Below are positions 11,400-22,431 of a DNA stretch of 64,000 bases, piece after piece (the first letter of the stretch is position 1; every line of letters begins with the position of its first letter). A program made the position numbers and the translations under genes. Below the pieces are notes generated by a model. That model was not told where the DNA came from. It was given only the letters and a program-made list of their open reading frames with translations, and did no database searches. This DNA is from Hemileia vastatrix (taxonomy: Eukaryota; Basidiomycota; Pucciniomycetes; Pucciniales; Zaghouaniaceae): NCBI GenBank assembly GCA_030280995.1, contig JASXTE010000007.1, positions 3,332,001-3,396,000 of the forward strand, read 5' to 3'.

Positions 11400-12615
11400 A
11401 CAGAGTGTATGACAGTTGAATGAATGTTTAGTGATTCAAGGGACGGGAGAGCTGGTGCTGCTTCAGGATCCTCTTCTTCATAAAGATCATTCCACTCATC
11501 CTTTAAATCAGCTAGGATATTGTAACATATAACTTAACTCATGATCCAATGATTTGCAGTTTTGATCTCCAATTTTTTTTGAAATTAGATTCTGAGCTCC
11601 CAAAGACTAGAAAATATTCCCTTTAAAATACCTATAGAATGTTCAATCTGTACTCTTGTTTGGAAAAGGTGATAATTAAATTTAGTTTTGGGGTCATTTT
11701 CTAAGGATGCACCATGGAAAGCAGGTGTAATGTACTTCCCACTTGCATATGCTGAGTCTTCAAGAAGGTACTGAGATTTTTCAAAGTATGAGTCTGGGGT
11801 TTAAGAAATCCTCATTCTTTGGAAGACAGAAGAGTCATGACATGATCCAGAGCAGCCACTGTGAAAAGCAATAAATTTTTTATTGACATTGCATATAAGT
11901 TGAACAGCAATAGAGTGTTTAGAAGGAAGATAAAAAGTTAGTTCATGAATAATGAGAAATTGGAGATTATTTTGAAGAAAACTTATTTTAAATCAAAATA
12001 TTGGTTCCCATCATGAGTAGGCTTTTGACTCAAAGGTATAGTTTTGCCCTCAACAAAAACCACACAGCCAGGGAAAACTTTGGCTTGCATTACTTGAGAG
12101 GATTCAAGTCGCTGTTCTGGAGTTGGCCAAGCAAGTGTTTGAGACTTGAGGAAATGGATAGCAATCATACAGCACTTGGTGTATAATATCACCGTACCAT
12201 ATCCTATGTTAAATAGATTATCCAAATGTCTTACAGCAGCACCATTTCCATTTGAGCCAAAGTGACATAGTGCAACAGCAAGTTGAATGGCAGGATTACG
12301 CTGTTTGATATGGGAATTGTTATGAAAAATAGGATGTTCAGAGATGAGTTGATAAAGTTTGAAGAAATAATTAGGAGAAGTTCTAAATAGTTGAGTGAAT
12401 CTTAGTTGAGGAATGTTGAGAATGTAGTGGAGATCATTTCAGGGATCATGATAAAGATTTGGCCCCTTGGCAATGAGGTAATGCTTTTTGGAAAGAAAAC
12501 ACAAATAGGCTAAAGCATCTTCCAAATAAGAGTCAGATTTATAGTAGAGAACTAAAAGTAAAATGATAGCATTCATAGTGGAGTGAAGTAGCTGTCTAGT
12601 AGAGAGGTGCTTCAT
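11400..12615 (-). pseudogene. DDE_4 / HARBI1-type transposase of H1 (degenerate)
   Basis: The probable start Met-Lys-His-Leu-Ser is at 12615. It aligns along its length with the H3 transposase. The block Gly-Ser-Asn-Gly-Asn-Gly-Ala-Ala is followed by the first catalytic motif at about 12040-12075. There it reads Phe-Val-Glu-Gly where H3 has Phe-Val-Asp-Gly, so the first catalytic Asp is lost. Gly-Cys-x-Gly-Ser-Cys-His-Asp follows near 11860, then the region of the second Asp (Ala-Tyr-Ala-Ser) and of the Glu (Arg-Val-x-Ile-Glu-His). The frame is broken by stops and small indels. The gene converges on the Myb gene, an arrangement often seen in Harbinger elements. Confidence 0.75.
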
Positions 12616-12881
12616 TGTTGTCGGTAGAAGGTTTAGGTGATGAGGGGGAAGTGGGAATTCACTAACAAATGTGCAGTTAGGGTGTGTAGATAGTAAAAAA
12701 ACTTAAGTGTTTGCCACCAAAATTAAGTAGCATAAAGTGAGGAGAGACTTAAGTATGGCATCAGCAATTATAAGTCATGTGACTTTCTTTAAAACTCATC
12801 ATGGGTGTGATGAGTTTGAGATCAGGAAGTAGGAACTGAAATTGGGGTATAAGAGGCAGGATAATGCATTATGATGGATTC

Positions 12882-12912
12882 CTTATCCACAAGCCCCAGG
12901 GCTAGTGGATAA
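12882..12912. promoter_or_regulatory. Subterminal palindrome of H1, right end
   Basis: CTTATCCACAAGCCCCA is followed by GGGCTAGTGGATAAG, a near-perfect hairpin about 85 bp inside the right TIR. It is homologous to perfect palindromes at 34034-34065 (H3) and 63063-63094 (H4). It is a candidate binding site for the transposase or the Myb partner (inference). Confidence 0.7.
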
Positions 12913-13554
12913 GAATCTTCCGCAATTAATAATGTCTGATCCTGGGAAAAAAATTACTGATCTCTAATTGCGGATCCCTGAACATTGATACCCCCTAATC
13001 CTAGTATAAAACAGAAATAAGTAATTTTTTTAAATATTTCATTAGAGAAATAACTAATTTTAGTGAAAACAAGTAACTAATTTAATGAATTACTAATTTA
13101 TAATAAATATTTTAATATGTTTTATTAAGTAAGTGTTGTTACTTATGTAATAATTTTCCTGACATAATTGAGGGTCAAAAAAGCGCACAATATTTATGGA
13201 TTATACCATATGAAAAGTTATATTTAATATATAAATTTAATTAATTCAGTTTTAATTACATTGTAAGTTAATTTTACAATTGTAATTATAATATATGTTT
13301 ATAATTAATTAATTATTAATTTATAAATATTAAATACATAAAAATGTGCCATGATTTATAGAATATAAAATATATTATGTTTTATGTAAGTGTATAAATA
13401 ATTTATTTAATAATAAAATTAATATAATACTTATTTTACTTATTTTTAATAAAATATTTTTTTAAATACATAAAATACATAAATTTATTTCATCTTATGG
13501 TTCCAATAAAGTATTGTAACATTTTACTGGGCTCCTGAGACAGCCTGGCTGACA

Positions 13555-13850
13555 AAAATCCACTGAAGTGCACATACCTTCAATCCAGATGATCTTACTA
13601 CTCTCCCTAGAAATTACAGCACTGTGAGGGCCCAATAACTTCAACGGCATTGTTACCAACCATCTTTTTCACTACAAATGGTCCAATGAATGGATATTTA
13701 AGCTTAACATTACCATTAAAATTGAAATGTAGTGTATAAATAAAGACTTCATCACCCTTTTTGAACATTTGCTCTTTATGGGCTTTATCCCATCTTTTCT
13801 TCTCATAATCAAATGCCTTATTTATACATTCTTGAGAGTTCTTTCTGCAT
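13555..13850 (-). pseudogene. Cv3: LTR fragment fused to the integrase tail
   Basis: 13555-13634 is LTR (same as 23780-23860), ending at 'gagggccca'. From 13635 the sequence switches without a spacer to the coding strand of the integrase C-terminus, equivalent to 48109-48335 in Cv1 (Asn-Ala-Val-Glu, Asp-Glu-Val, Trp-Asp-Lys-Ala-His-Lys). The chromodomain, polypurine tract and the proximal ~0.8 kb of LTR are deleted. The fragment stops at 13853, where H2 is inserted. Confidence 0.75.
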
Positions 13851-13872
13851 AATAGGGGGTGTCAGTTCTGGC

Positions 13873-13901
13873 AAATCCGCACTTAAATTAAGTGCGGATT
13901 T
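13873..13901. promoter_or_regulatory. Subterminal palindrome of H2, left end
   Basis: AAATCCGCACTTAA, one A, then TTAAGTGCGGATTT: a perfect 14-bp-arm palindrome starting 19 bp inside the terminus. The right end has the equivalent at 17318-17345 with C/G pairs changed to paired A/T. Confidence 0.85.
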
Positions 13902-13968
13902 CAAACCAAATCAGCACTTACAAATCAGCACTTAAATATTGCAAAAAAGTCACTTATTTCAAAAAAGG

Positions 13969-14250
13969 GTGTCAGTTATGACCTCAAATCAGCACTTTTT
14001 TCCCGTTTTTTTTCACAACCACAATTTGGCCACAAAACATCCCTTCCTTTCTTACCCCATCCCTGTCACATGTGACACACTGACCTTCCTTGCTACCTAC
14101 CCATCAATCCTTGGCACACACCCCTTCCTGACATTTTCAATATTTTGACCAGGCATGTTTACATTCTTTTTTACTTATTTCTTCTACTTCTTAATCTTTT
14201 TTCTATGGGTGTCAGTTCTGACCTCAAATCAGCACTTTTTTTGTGATTTT
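13969..14250. repeat. Internal direct repeat of the H2 subterminal sequence
   Basis: 'gtgtcagttatgacctcaaa' at 13969 recurs as 'gtgtcagttctgacctcaaa' at about 14208, each followed by 'tcagcacttttttt'. Both echo the terminal sequence 'gtgtcagttctgg'. They may be duplicated terminal binding sites or traces of repeated abortive transposition. Confidence 0.7.
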
Positions 14251-14289
14251 TTTTTCAAAACCACATGTTGGCCACATCATCCCTTTCTT

Positions 14290-14580
14290 TCCCATACCAT
14301 TTTGTACTCTCCAAATGTCCTCTTTGTGTACTTCATTCACTTGGGTTGGTATTTTGGTTTGTTGCATATTCATTTTTTTTGGAATTTACGGTGAAATTTT
14401 TTTTTTTGGATGGCTCATTGGTTTTCTTTCACCAGCTCAATATGAAATCGCATATTTTCTGAAATCGCATATTTTGTCAGTGATTTTTTTTTTCATTCAT
14501 CCCTCATATCCTTTTCCTATTCTCCTCCAACATCCCTCAAACAATTTGGTTTCATTCATTTTGTCATCTCATCTCTCCAG
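14290..14580 (+). promoter_or_regulatory. Leader (5' UTR) block of the TET/JBP-like gene, H2 copy
   Basis: The block contains 'tactctccaaatgtcc', 'ttcattcacttggg', 'tttcaccagctcaatatga' and ends 'ctcatctctccag' directly before a splice donor 'gtaagtcact' at 14581. The same block occurs upstream of the TET gene in H3 (minus, from about 32490 down to 31813, with the same donor) and in H4 (63650-63930). Conservation at the same relative position in three elements supports a transcribed leader exon. Confidence 0.6.
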
Positions 14581-15125
14581 GTAAGTCACTTTATTCTTTT
14601 TTTTTTGATTTTTTGATTACTAATTATAATTTTTTTTGTTTTTTTCTGTTTATTTTATTTTTTTTATCTAAATTTTTTTTGTAAGTGGTTATTTTGGATT
14701 TCAATGGTATAATTAACCTTTTTTTCTCTCCCTCTTTACTTTCTTTTTTAGCTCCATCAACCTACTCTTCAACCCTCCTTGACATGGTCATTATCCCCCC
14801 TTTCCCTTATTTCACTTTTTTTTGGCTCCATTTCATTGAAACACATACATTGCACATTCTTTATGCATTTCACTTACTCCATATTCAATTTCCCCACAAT
14901 TCCAACATCAATCTTTCTCACTCTATTTTTCCTTCTTTTCAATCAAGGTAAGTTTCATCTCCTTTTTTCCATGCCTATATGATATCTCATTCCTTTTATG
15001 AAAAGTTCATACTTAAATATATGTATGACTCTTATCTGGATAACAGTGAACTTATAAAACTCCTTCTGATCTCATCTTCATTACCACTTTTCAAGTTTTT
15101 GTAAAATTTTGAAAATCAGACTCGG

Positions 15126-15455
15126 AATTAGGGTTAGGTTTATTCAAATCTAATGTTCTTTTTACTGAATATTCTCCTGAAGGCTACCTTTCATTTCCCA
15201 CAAACAGATTTGAATTTGATTCAGTGGTTGCTGAGATATTGACCGTTAAAGTTGAGCCTTTTTTTTCCCAATTTAAATTTTTATTTCATTTTTTTATGTA
15301 ACAAATTAGGTTTAGGTTTATTTAAATCACATGTCCTTTAACTGATGATTCTACTAAAGCATATCTTTCATTTCCCTCAAACAGGTTTGAATTAGGTTCA
15401 GTGGTTGCTGAGATTTTGACCTTTGAAGTTGAGCCTTTTTTCCAAATTTCACTTG
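15126..15455 (+). repeat. Tandem ~170-bp duplication in the intron region of H2
   Basis: Two copies at about 15126-15285 and 15303-15455 share 'ttagggttaggtttat', 'catttcccacaaacag' and 'cagtggttgctgagat'. They lie between the leader and the catalytic exon, in presumed intron. No N-terminal coding exon equivalent to 29767-30415 was found here. Confidence 0.75.
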
Positions 15456-15544
15456 TCTTATTTCACATTTTTATATTGCATATTTAGAGGATAAGGATTC
15501 TGAAACTCTTATATAATTATTATCTAGGAATTTCAATAATATAG

Positions 15545-16173
15545 GCATATATTCGTTGCTCAAGAATATCACTAAAGCTCAAAAAGATGAAGATTTTTGC
15601 TTATGGGACACTCTACCTTCCTTTAACTCTTTTCTTGCTCTTCGACTCAAAAAGCACTGTAATAAAGCATTTGAAAAAAATCATGAACTTGCAACCAAAG
15701 TTGGAATACCAAATTGGTGTGACTCCGAATCGGAAGATATCAGCCACGAATATCTTTTATTTTCTAATGTTATTATCACTCATTCTGGATTTCACAATAA
15801 AATTCACACCGATACCAAGGACACCAATTTTCTTACTTTTGGTATATTCTCATATATCAAACCAATTACTTGCCAACCAAAACCATCTCCAGCTAAAATT
15901 AAATGACATGGTTTATATTTTCCAGACCACTGGTGCATCATTGATTTTGGTTTGGGAAATGGTATCATCAAAACTATTTGGAATTCTTCTAAGCATAATC
16001 ATCAAACGACCAAAGCTCCTCCTGGTTTGGAATCCTGTCAAGATTTAACACATTTTGGTTGCTCATTTCAAATCAGTCATAAGTTGATTCAAAGAATCAA
16101 TAAGGTAATGAAAGAAGGTAAAGTTAATCGATTTAAAAAAACTTTATTTAGATCCAAAAAGTATGGGGATTAG
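15545..16173 (+). pseudogene. TET/JBP-like 2OG-Fe(II) dioxygenase, catalytic exon (H2 copy)
   Basis: The exon begins after a splice acceptor 'aatatag' with Gly-Ile-Tyr-Ser-Leu-Leu-Lys-Asn, exactly as exon 3 of the H3 copy. It reads through Phe-Ser-Asn-Val-Ile-Ile-Thr, the metal-binding His-Thr-Asp (HxD), Leu-Thr-Phe-Gly-Ile-Phe-Ser-Tyr-Ile and Asp-Phe-Gly-x-x-Asn-Gly-Ile. Then come Trp-Asn-Ser-Ser ... His-Gln-Thr-Thr and Thr-His-Phe-Gly-Cys-Ser-Phe-Gln-Ile-Ser with a following Arg, and it ends at 16173. These blocks match the TET/JBP-like proteins expanded in basidiomycetes, which oxidise 5-methylcytosine. One stop (TGA at 15904, Gly in H3) breaks the frame, and the N-terminal exon is missing. 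Confidence 0.7.
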
Positions 16174-16485
16174 AGTTGTCATCAAAAATTATATATTTTT
16201 TCATAAATTTTTAATAAATATTTTTTATGTATCAATTTCCTCAACTAAAGTAATGGGCCAACGACCTTGTGTTGTATAAAAGGTAATCATGATAACATTT
16301 ATTTGTTTCATGGGGTTCCTCTAGCCTATACCTGTGGAAAGTCCCAAACTTTTGTTTCTAGACTTGGTCTGCATTTTGGCTTGAGGGATTGTCATTACTT
16401 TAAACTAGGAAAAGTGATATATATTAGATATTTATTTAATAATTTACGTAATTATATTAAATTTAGATGACTTCCACCACTTACT
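16174..16485. other. Non-coding downstream part of the H2 TET region
   Basis: AT-rich sequence after the oxygenase stop, presumably 3' UTR and spacer before the minisatellite. No gene was recognised. Confidence 0.45.
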
Positions 16486-16665
16486 TCAATAAAATGCAGG
16501 GGGGGGTATTGCCAAATTTTCAAATCTGACATGTGAAATTGATGACTTAGAAAAATTTTGGTGATTTCCACCCCTTGCTTCAATAAAATGCAGGGGAGAG
16601 TATTGCCAATTTTTTAAAACAGATATAGAATTTTTTTGACTTGTAAATATTTTGGTGAAAAGAAC
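16486..16665. repeat. H-family minisatellite in H2 (inverse orientation)
   Basis: Two units around 'gcaggggggggtattgccaa' and 'gcaggggagagtattgccaa', the inverse of the repeat in H1 and H3. They replace the catalytic half of the transposase, whose reading frame runs straight into them. The deletion breakpoint of the transposase is therefore in this repeat. Confidence 0.75.
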
Positions 16666-16667
16666 CA

Positions 16668-17092
16668 TACCCTAAATCAAAGACATTTTCTAAATGTTTC
16701 AAAGCGGCTCCATTACCATTTGAACCCAAATGACATAGTGTGATGGCCAATTGAATTGAAGGATGTTGTTGTTCTTTTTGAGAATTATTGTGAAATATGG
16801 GATGATCCTGAATAATCTCAAGCAATTTAAGGAAACATTCCTGAGAAGTCCTGAACAGCTGTCTAAAACTGGGTGTAGATAGTTTAAGAAGTGTTTGGAT
16901 GGTGTACTTGGGGGTATGAAGTACTTGAGGCTTTCTGGGAAGAAGGTAATGTTTTGTGGCCATTTTTGATAAAAAGACAAAATCTTCTTCTAGATCAGAA
17001 TCAGAATCGCAATCAGAGTCCAAGAGCAGTTCAAGAGCCATGAAAGTCATTGCTTTATGTAATTTATCACGATTTGAAAGTGAGGAAGGCAT
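16668..17092 (-). pseudogene. Truncated Harbinger-like transposase, N-terminal part only (H2)
   Basis: The start Met-Pro-Ser-Ser-Leu-Ser-Asn-Arg is at 17092. It has an acidic run (Asp-Ser-Asp-Cys-Asp-Ser-Asp), then Phe-Arg-x-x-Phe-Arg-Thr-Ser, Asp-His-Pro-Ile-Phe-His-Asn-Asn-Ser and Gly-Ser-Asn-Gly-Asn-Gly-Ala-Ala. All correspond to the H3 protein. After Leu-Gly-Tyr-Gly the homology ends and minisatellite begins. The open frame is intact for about 140 residues, but no D, D or E catalytic residue is present. It might act as a DNA-binding fragment, but decay is the simpler reading. Confidence 0.7.
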
Positions 17093-17317
17093 AACTCTTA
17101 TATGATATGATATGAAGATGTAAGTGATGTACGATGTTTTGAGTTATGAAGTGTTATGCTGCGGAGTGCTGCGTATGAATGGGATGATGCTGACAAATCA
17201 GTGAAATGGGACTTGATGGTGAAATCAGCACTTTTGGTTGAGAAAGTGCGGATTTGAGTGAAATAAGTGACTTATTTCATTTTTAAATCCACCAGTATTG
17301 GGGCTAGTGTGTTTTGG

Positions 17318-17345
17318 AAATCCACACTTATTTAAGTGTGGATTT
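17318..17345. promoter_or_regulatory. Subterminal palindrome of H2, right end
   Basis: AAATCCACACTTA, TT, TAAGTGTGGATTT. It is the counterpart of the left-end palindrome at 13873-13901, with both arms changed (CGC/GCG to CAC/GTG) so that pairing is kept. Confidence 0.8.
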
Positions 17346-17403
17346 GGTCAAATTTAAGTGTGGATTTGTAAGTGCAGATTTGCCAGAACTGACACCCCCT
17401 AAT

Positions 17404-20400
17404 TGTTGCATTTGAATAAAATATTTTGTACCTCAATGGTTATCCAATCTAAGTAATTTATTAAGAGTTTTAGCAGGGGTATTAGGTAAATAACCCAACC
17501 ATAACTTAAATGGATTTTTTCCAGTGATAGAATGTACTGTACAATTGTATGCAAATTATAAATCTGGGATAATGGTTACCCAATCATGATTAAATTTGTC
17601 ATTGTCTTTAAATTCAAGACCAAAAGCACAATATCTTATTATAATATCTTCTAAGGTTTGTATCATTCTTTCTGCTAGCCCATCAGTTTGTGGATAGTGT
17701 GCTGTAGAAATTTTTAATTGAAAACCTGAAACATCCATAAGTGGTGTCCAAAAGTCAGAAATAAATTTTGGATCTCTTTCTGAAACTATTGCTTTGGGGA
17801 ATCCTGCTATATTTAAAATTTTTGTCCAACATTAAAAAGCTATGTCCTTTGCAGACACCTCTATGTGGGTAGTAATAAATTTACACATTTTTGTTTATCT
17901 ATCTACAATAACCCAGAAGAAGTTATTACTATTATGCCCTTCTATTGGAAAACCTGTTACAAAGTCCATGTTAACTATTTTTCATGGAGCTTTTGATTGC
18001 TCAATTCCTTGTAGCAAACCAGCTTTTTTGCCCTTCAATCTTTTAGATTTTTGACAAGAATCACAAGTCTCAACATATTTTTGAAAATCATCAGACATGT
18101 TAATCCACCAATATGTATTTTTACTCTGGTTAATGTTTTATGGAAGTCAAAATGAACTGCTAATATATCATCATGACATATACTTAACATTAACTCCTTC
18201 ATTCATGGGGGAATTAATATTATATTACTTAATTTTTTTCTGTAATATATAAAACCATCCTCAATGGAAAGTTTTCCTTTTTCTAATGCTTCCTTATATT
18301 TTTGTGGCAATTTTTTTATTAAAACACTCATTGAAGCATTAGATAGATTATTTAATATTTTAGTAAGTCTACTCAAGTCAGGATCTGAAGCATAGTTATC
18401 AAGAATCAATTACATAAATTCATCCTCAAGATCTACAATATAAATTCCATAAATGTTAATAATCTCTGTTTCAGGAACATAAGCAGGATTATCATCATTA
18501 TTAGGTAGAGGTACTCTGGATAAAAAATCTACATTAGAGTGTAAAGTTCCTGCTCTATGTGTAATAGTCATCCGTCATCTGTATTCTTTTACAGCCAATT
18601 GCCATCTAAACATATGCCTATTAGGAGTTTTTAAGTTTAAGAGTGACTTAACTGCACTACAGTCAGTTATAACTCAAATTTTTGGTCTTCCAGGTTATAA
18701 TGTAGCTTCTCAAAAGCCCATACTACTGTTAAACACTCAAGTTGAGTAACACCATATTTCAATTCACTACTTCTTAGAGTACATGAAATATAGCAAATTA
18801 CTAATTCTGACATTTTTCCCTCAATAAGTTGTTTTTGATGCAAAGCAGCACCCAAACCAATAAAACTTGGATCAGTATACAAGACAGAAAGGTAATTAAA
18901 AATCTGGTAATCCCAAGATGTGGGCTGTCATTAAAAACGTTCAACTTATCAAAAGCCTGTTTTCTTTCATATTTCCAAATGAAAGCTTCTTATTTCTTTA
19001 TCAGTGTGGTAAATGGTGCAGCAATTAATTGGTAGCTCTTTATATATTGTCTATAATAACCACACTTTCCATGAAAAGATTGTTTATACTTTAAATTTTG
19101 AGGAATTCAAATATTCATTATTGAAGCCACTTTATTTTGGTCTACTCATATTTGTAAGCCAGAAACAATATGACCAAGCACTTTTAAAGACTTAAAACCA
19201 AATATACATTTTTTCAATGCAAGGGTCATTTTTATTTCATCCATTTTCTGAAATACCTTCTTCATATAGATTAAGTGTTCATCATATTTCTTAAAGAACA
19301 CTATAATGTCATCAATGTATACTATTATCCATCCTTTAATCATTTCATTATGGAAAGTTATATCCATTAACTTCTGAAATACTGAAGGAGCATTTTTTGG
19401 TCCAAATGGCATCCTGAAATATTTATAAATTCCCTTATGAGTTGTTATCAACAAAAAGTTCTGTGAATTATTTTCAACAGGAATTTGATGGTACCTTTAT
19501 TTCCATCCAGGCAACTTATATACTTTGCATTTTTAAGGGTAGCATATATAGAGGCAATCCTTCAAAAGGGGTAAATATCATCTACTGTAAATGTACTTAA
19601 TGCTCTATAATCACTGTGCAGTCTTGCTTTATCTTGTTCATATGAAATTAACATTGGTGATATCACACAATATTTTGGTGTAGTTTCAACCTTTTCAATA
19701 ATTTTCATCTTTAAAAACATCTTAATATTATCCTCTATGTCTTTCCTCTTCATTGGTGAAGAAGGGTATGGCTTCTTTTTAAGAGTAGCAGGAATATTAT
19801 CCATTACACAGGTTAAACTAATTCACATCTCATGATCTTTTACAAGGCCAAGATCATTGTTCCCATGTGCAAAAGCCATTGGAAATGCTTTAATTAATTC
19901 CAAAATATTTGTCTTCTCAGGTTCATTTATTTGAGTGCCAAATGATGCTTTTGAAATTTCTGTTTCCAGAAGTTCCGTCTCACTGGATTCTCTTCCTTTG
20001 CAAGGAATATCTATTACTGACTCAATGTGTAGGACTTTGTTAAAAGAATTTATTTTAAATTTCATTTTACCATTTATGCCAATTGTAAAATTGTTATTAG
20101 CAGGTTCTAATTTTACACCAAAATTTTTCAGAATGTCATTTCCAATAATAAAACAGCTACTAAAAATTAGTATTATCCATTACTAAAGAATCAAAAGTTT
20201 ATCTAACATAAACATGTTGATGTTTAAATAAAACAGCAGCTTTGTATCTACCAATGGGGTGTAGTGCTGATCGGAAACCTCTTCAATTTTTACTTTGAAG
20301 GGGTTCAAGATTTGACTTATAATTACTATTAATATTCTGGAATCTATTTGTGGAAACAACAGTACCATCAGCTCCTGTATCCAATACTATATTTACAGTC

Positions 20401-21882
20401 TCTCCAGAAATTATTGCTGGAATCATGATAGGTGTCATTTTTAAGTTGTCAGCTTTTAGATCCTTAATGATTTCAGCATCTTCAAAATTCCTTAATATTA
20501 CATTTGATTCCATAATTAATATTGGATTTTTAAAGATAGACAAATCATCTTCCTACATACAGACCTCATTTTCATCACTATATGATATATTACTGTCATA
20601 ATCACTTGAGTCTGTAATTTTTCTGTTTCATTTTCAGATTCTTGCTGACTTTCAACAATATTTATATTTTTCTCACATTTGTGACCTTTAACCCAAAACT
20701 TATTACACTTATAAAAAGTATTTTTTCATACTTTTTAGGTACTACATGTGCAGTGGGTTTTTTCTACTTTTCCTGTAGTGGTTTTGAATTCTGACTTTTC
20801 ACAGGTTCATTATTTTGTTTATAAGCTATATACCTTACTTCATACTTATGGTTTAATAGTATATTATTACAAATATGAATAAATTCTGAGTATTCATTAA
20901 CCATTATTGTTCTAGCTACAACAATGTCTCTGACAGATATAGGTAATTTATTTATTTTTTTATCTTTCCATAAGTTAAAATCTATATTTGGCTCAATGGA
21001 TTTAGATATTTTATTTAAATTTATTAAAAATACCATAGGTTTGTCACCATTAAATGGATTATTCCTTGTTTTCTCATATAATATTTTCTGAGTTAGTCTG
21101 AATTTAGAACCTCCAAATTGTTGTTTCCATTTAGCCAAAGAGTAATCTTTACCCTTATTTAATACAGCTTCAAACCATAATAAAGAAACATCCTTAAATA
21201 GTGAAATTAGTTTGGATGTTACTTTTTCATCTGGTAACTTATATGAGAATTGTAAATTAAAAATTATTTGAATAAAATGTTGCCAATCAGAGCTAGCTTC
21301 CCCATCATTAGTTGGGTACTAGCCAATTTTTGGCCAATTCTTCTGATTGGATTTAATCTCACTAATCCTGGGAAAGTTCAATAACTCATTTAATTTAGAG
21401 AAATAATCTTTTATTTCCTCTTGTACTGATTTTTGATTAGTATTTTTTCTTTCAGATTTGTCACTTCCACCAGATGTTTTTATTTTTGGTGGCAATGGTA
21501 ATTATTGAGATTCATTTTTGAAAATGAAAGGATTATTATTATACTTTGTATATTTATGATTATCCTGATTCGTTAGTAGATTGGAAGTTTCAATCTCAAA
21601 CTTAGTTAATATTTGTACCAAATCAGAAACTGTTTGATTTTTTTGTGAAAAAGATAACTTTGTTCTTGATTCATACTTTGATAAATGTGCTTCATAAAAT
21701 TTTTCTAAATCACAGAATTTGTTTGAAGGGTCACAATATTTATTACTTAAGGAATAATATTTAAGAGTTAGAGCCAAGTGTTCTATCTCTAATTCTTTAT
21801 TTATTGTTTCCAGCAGAGAAATATTCAATTTCAAGAAAAAAAATTTCACCTCTGAGCTTAATTGCCTGTTCTTCACACTCAT
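17404..21882 (-). pseudogene. Cv3 gag-pol, degenerate
   Basis: The order on the minus strand is as in Cv1. A coiled-coil gag segment (21882 to about 21500) comes first, then capsid-like sequence (to about 20770) and the zinc-knuckle region (about 20690). Protease follows with Asp-Thr-Gly-Ala (about 20380), RT with intact Tyr-Ile-Asp-Asp (about 19310), and RNase H with Tyr-Thr-Asp-Pro-Ser (about 18880). The integrase ends at the Pro-Gln-Thr-Asp-Gly-Leu-Ala-Glu-Arg motif (about 17690-17640), after which H2 separates the tail at 13635-13850. At least a dozen stops and several frameshifts are present, so no function is expected. Where Cv1 has a TAA in the coiled coil, this copy is open, which shows the ancestral frame. 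Confidence 0.85.
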
Positions 21883-22047
21883 AATTTGATTCCATAATGC
21901 TGAAACAATTCTATGGAAATTTGGATTTTTGTTAAAATACTCAACATCTTCCTTCTCAAATTATTCACTATTTTGTGAAGCTCTCAACTCACTAATAAGT
22001 GGTGGAAACTAAGGGTTATCTGTATTATTATTATAAGTAGTACTATT

Positions 22048-22286
22048 CACCGCACAATATGGGGGGAAGACTTATTAGCAAGTCCGCAACCTTGGACTCA
22101 AATTCACCATAGATTGAACACACATTTAGCTATTGACAAAGGAATCATACAATCAGGGATGAACACCACTCAAGAGAACAGTTTTAGGTGGGTGTTCAAG
22201 TAGAGTTCAGTATGGGTTCTGTATGAGTTCAGTCTGAGTTCAGGTTGGGGACTTGCTAGCAAGTCCACCCCCTATATTGCATAGTG
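22048..22286. mobile_element. M1: 239-bp MITE in Cv3
   Basis: The ends CACCGCACAATATGGGGG and the inverse of CACTATGCAATATAGGGGG are terminal inverted repeats, extended inward by 'gcaagtcc'. ATT is duplicated at 22045-22047 and 22287-22289, and removal restores the Cv1-like coding sequence. The interior has degenerate repeats of 'gagttcagtctgagttcag'. It has no coding capacity. A second copy, M2, lies in Cv2. Confidence 0.9.
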
Positions 22287-22431
22287 ATTGTTATTGGAAA
22301 AAGATAAATCAGGTGTATCTACATCAAAACCCAATTGTCTCAAGTCCTCCCCAATTTTCTGGACAGATTTTATATCATTTATATTACATGAATTGTAATT
22401 ATCAGTATTATGTGTAATCTGAGAAGGCAAT

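Larger units (their letters stand above)
8302..12996. mobile_element. H1: Harbinger-like TIR transposon (4695 bp)
   Basis: The left end AGGGGGTATCATTGTTCAGG and the right end (inverse of AGGGGGTATCAATGTTCAGG) are inverted repeats. AAT directly flanks both sides (8299-8301, 12997-12999), consistent with a 3-bp target duplication. Inside are two convergent genes: a Myb/SANT-like gene on plus (8718-10091) and a DDE transposase on minus (about 12615-11400). Both contain stops. Between them lie a minisatellite (10290-10690) and a purine-rich spacer (10860-11220). Confidence 0.9.
7594..13554 (-). mobile_element. S2: solo LTR (minus), split by H1
   Basis: On the minus strand it starts TGTCAGCCAGG at 13554 and ends ...GGCCGACA at 7594. 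The duplicated target AAAAT is at 7589-7593 and 13555-13559. Without H1 it is about 1.26 kb. The TATA region of S1 recurs in inverse orientation near 7970-7985 ('ccttttataggcaagg'). It is non-coding. Confidence 0.9.
13854..17400. mobile_element. H2: Harbinger-like TIR element carrying a TET/JBP-like gene (3547 bp)
   Basis: The ends AGGGGGTGTCAGTTCTGGCA and its exact inverse (ending 17400) are flanked by AAT on both sides (13851-13853, 17401-17403). Removing it restores the Cv3 sequence 'ctgcataattgttgcatttgaa'. It contains a leader exon block (about 14290-14580, plus), the catalytic exon of a TET/JBP-like oxygenase (15545-16173, plus) and only the N-terminal part of a transposase (minus, 16668-17092). 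It lacks the DDE core and a Myb gene, so it is non-autonomous. Its TIR differs from that of H1, H3 and H4, making it a sister family. Confidence 0.9.

Noticed and set aside
14155..14982. Hydrophobic frames in H2 that could be read as small membrane proteins.
   Set aside because: The region matches the leader/intron blocks in H3 and H4 at the DNA level without conservation of these frames, and it contains splice-site-like sequences. Best read as untranslated.
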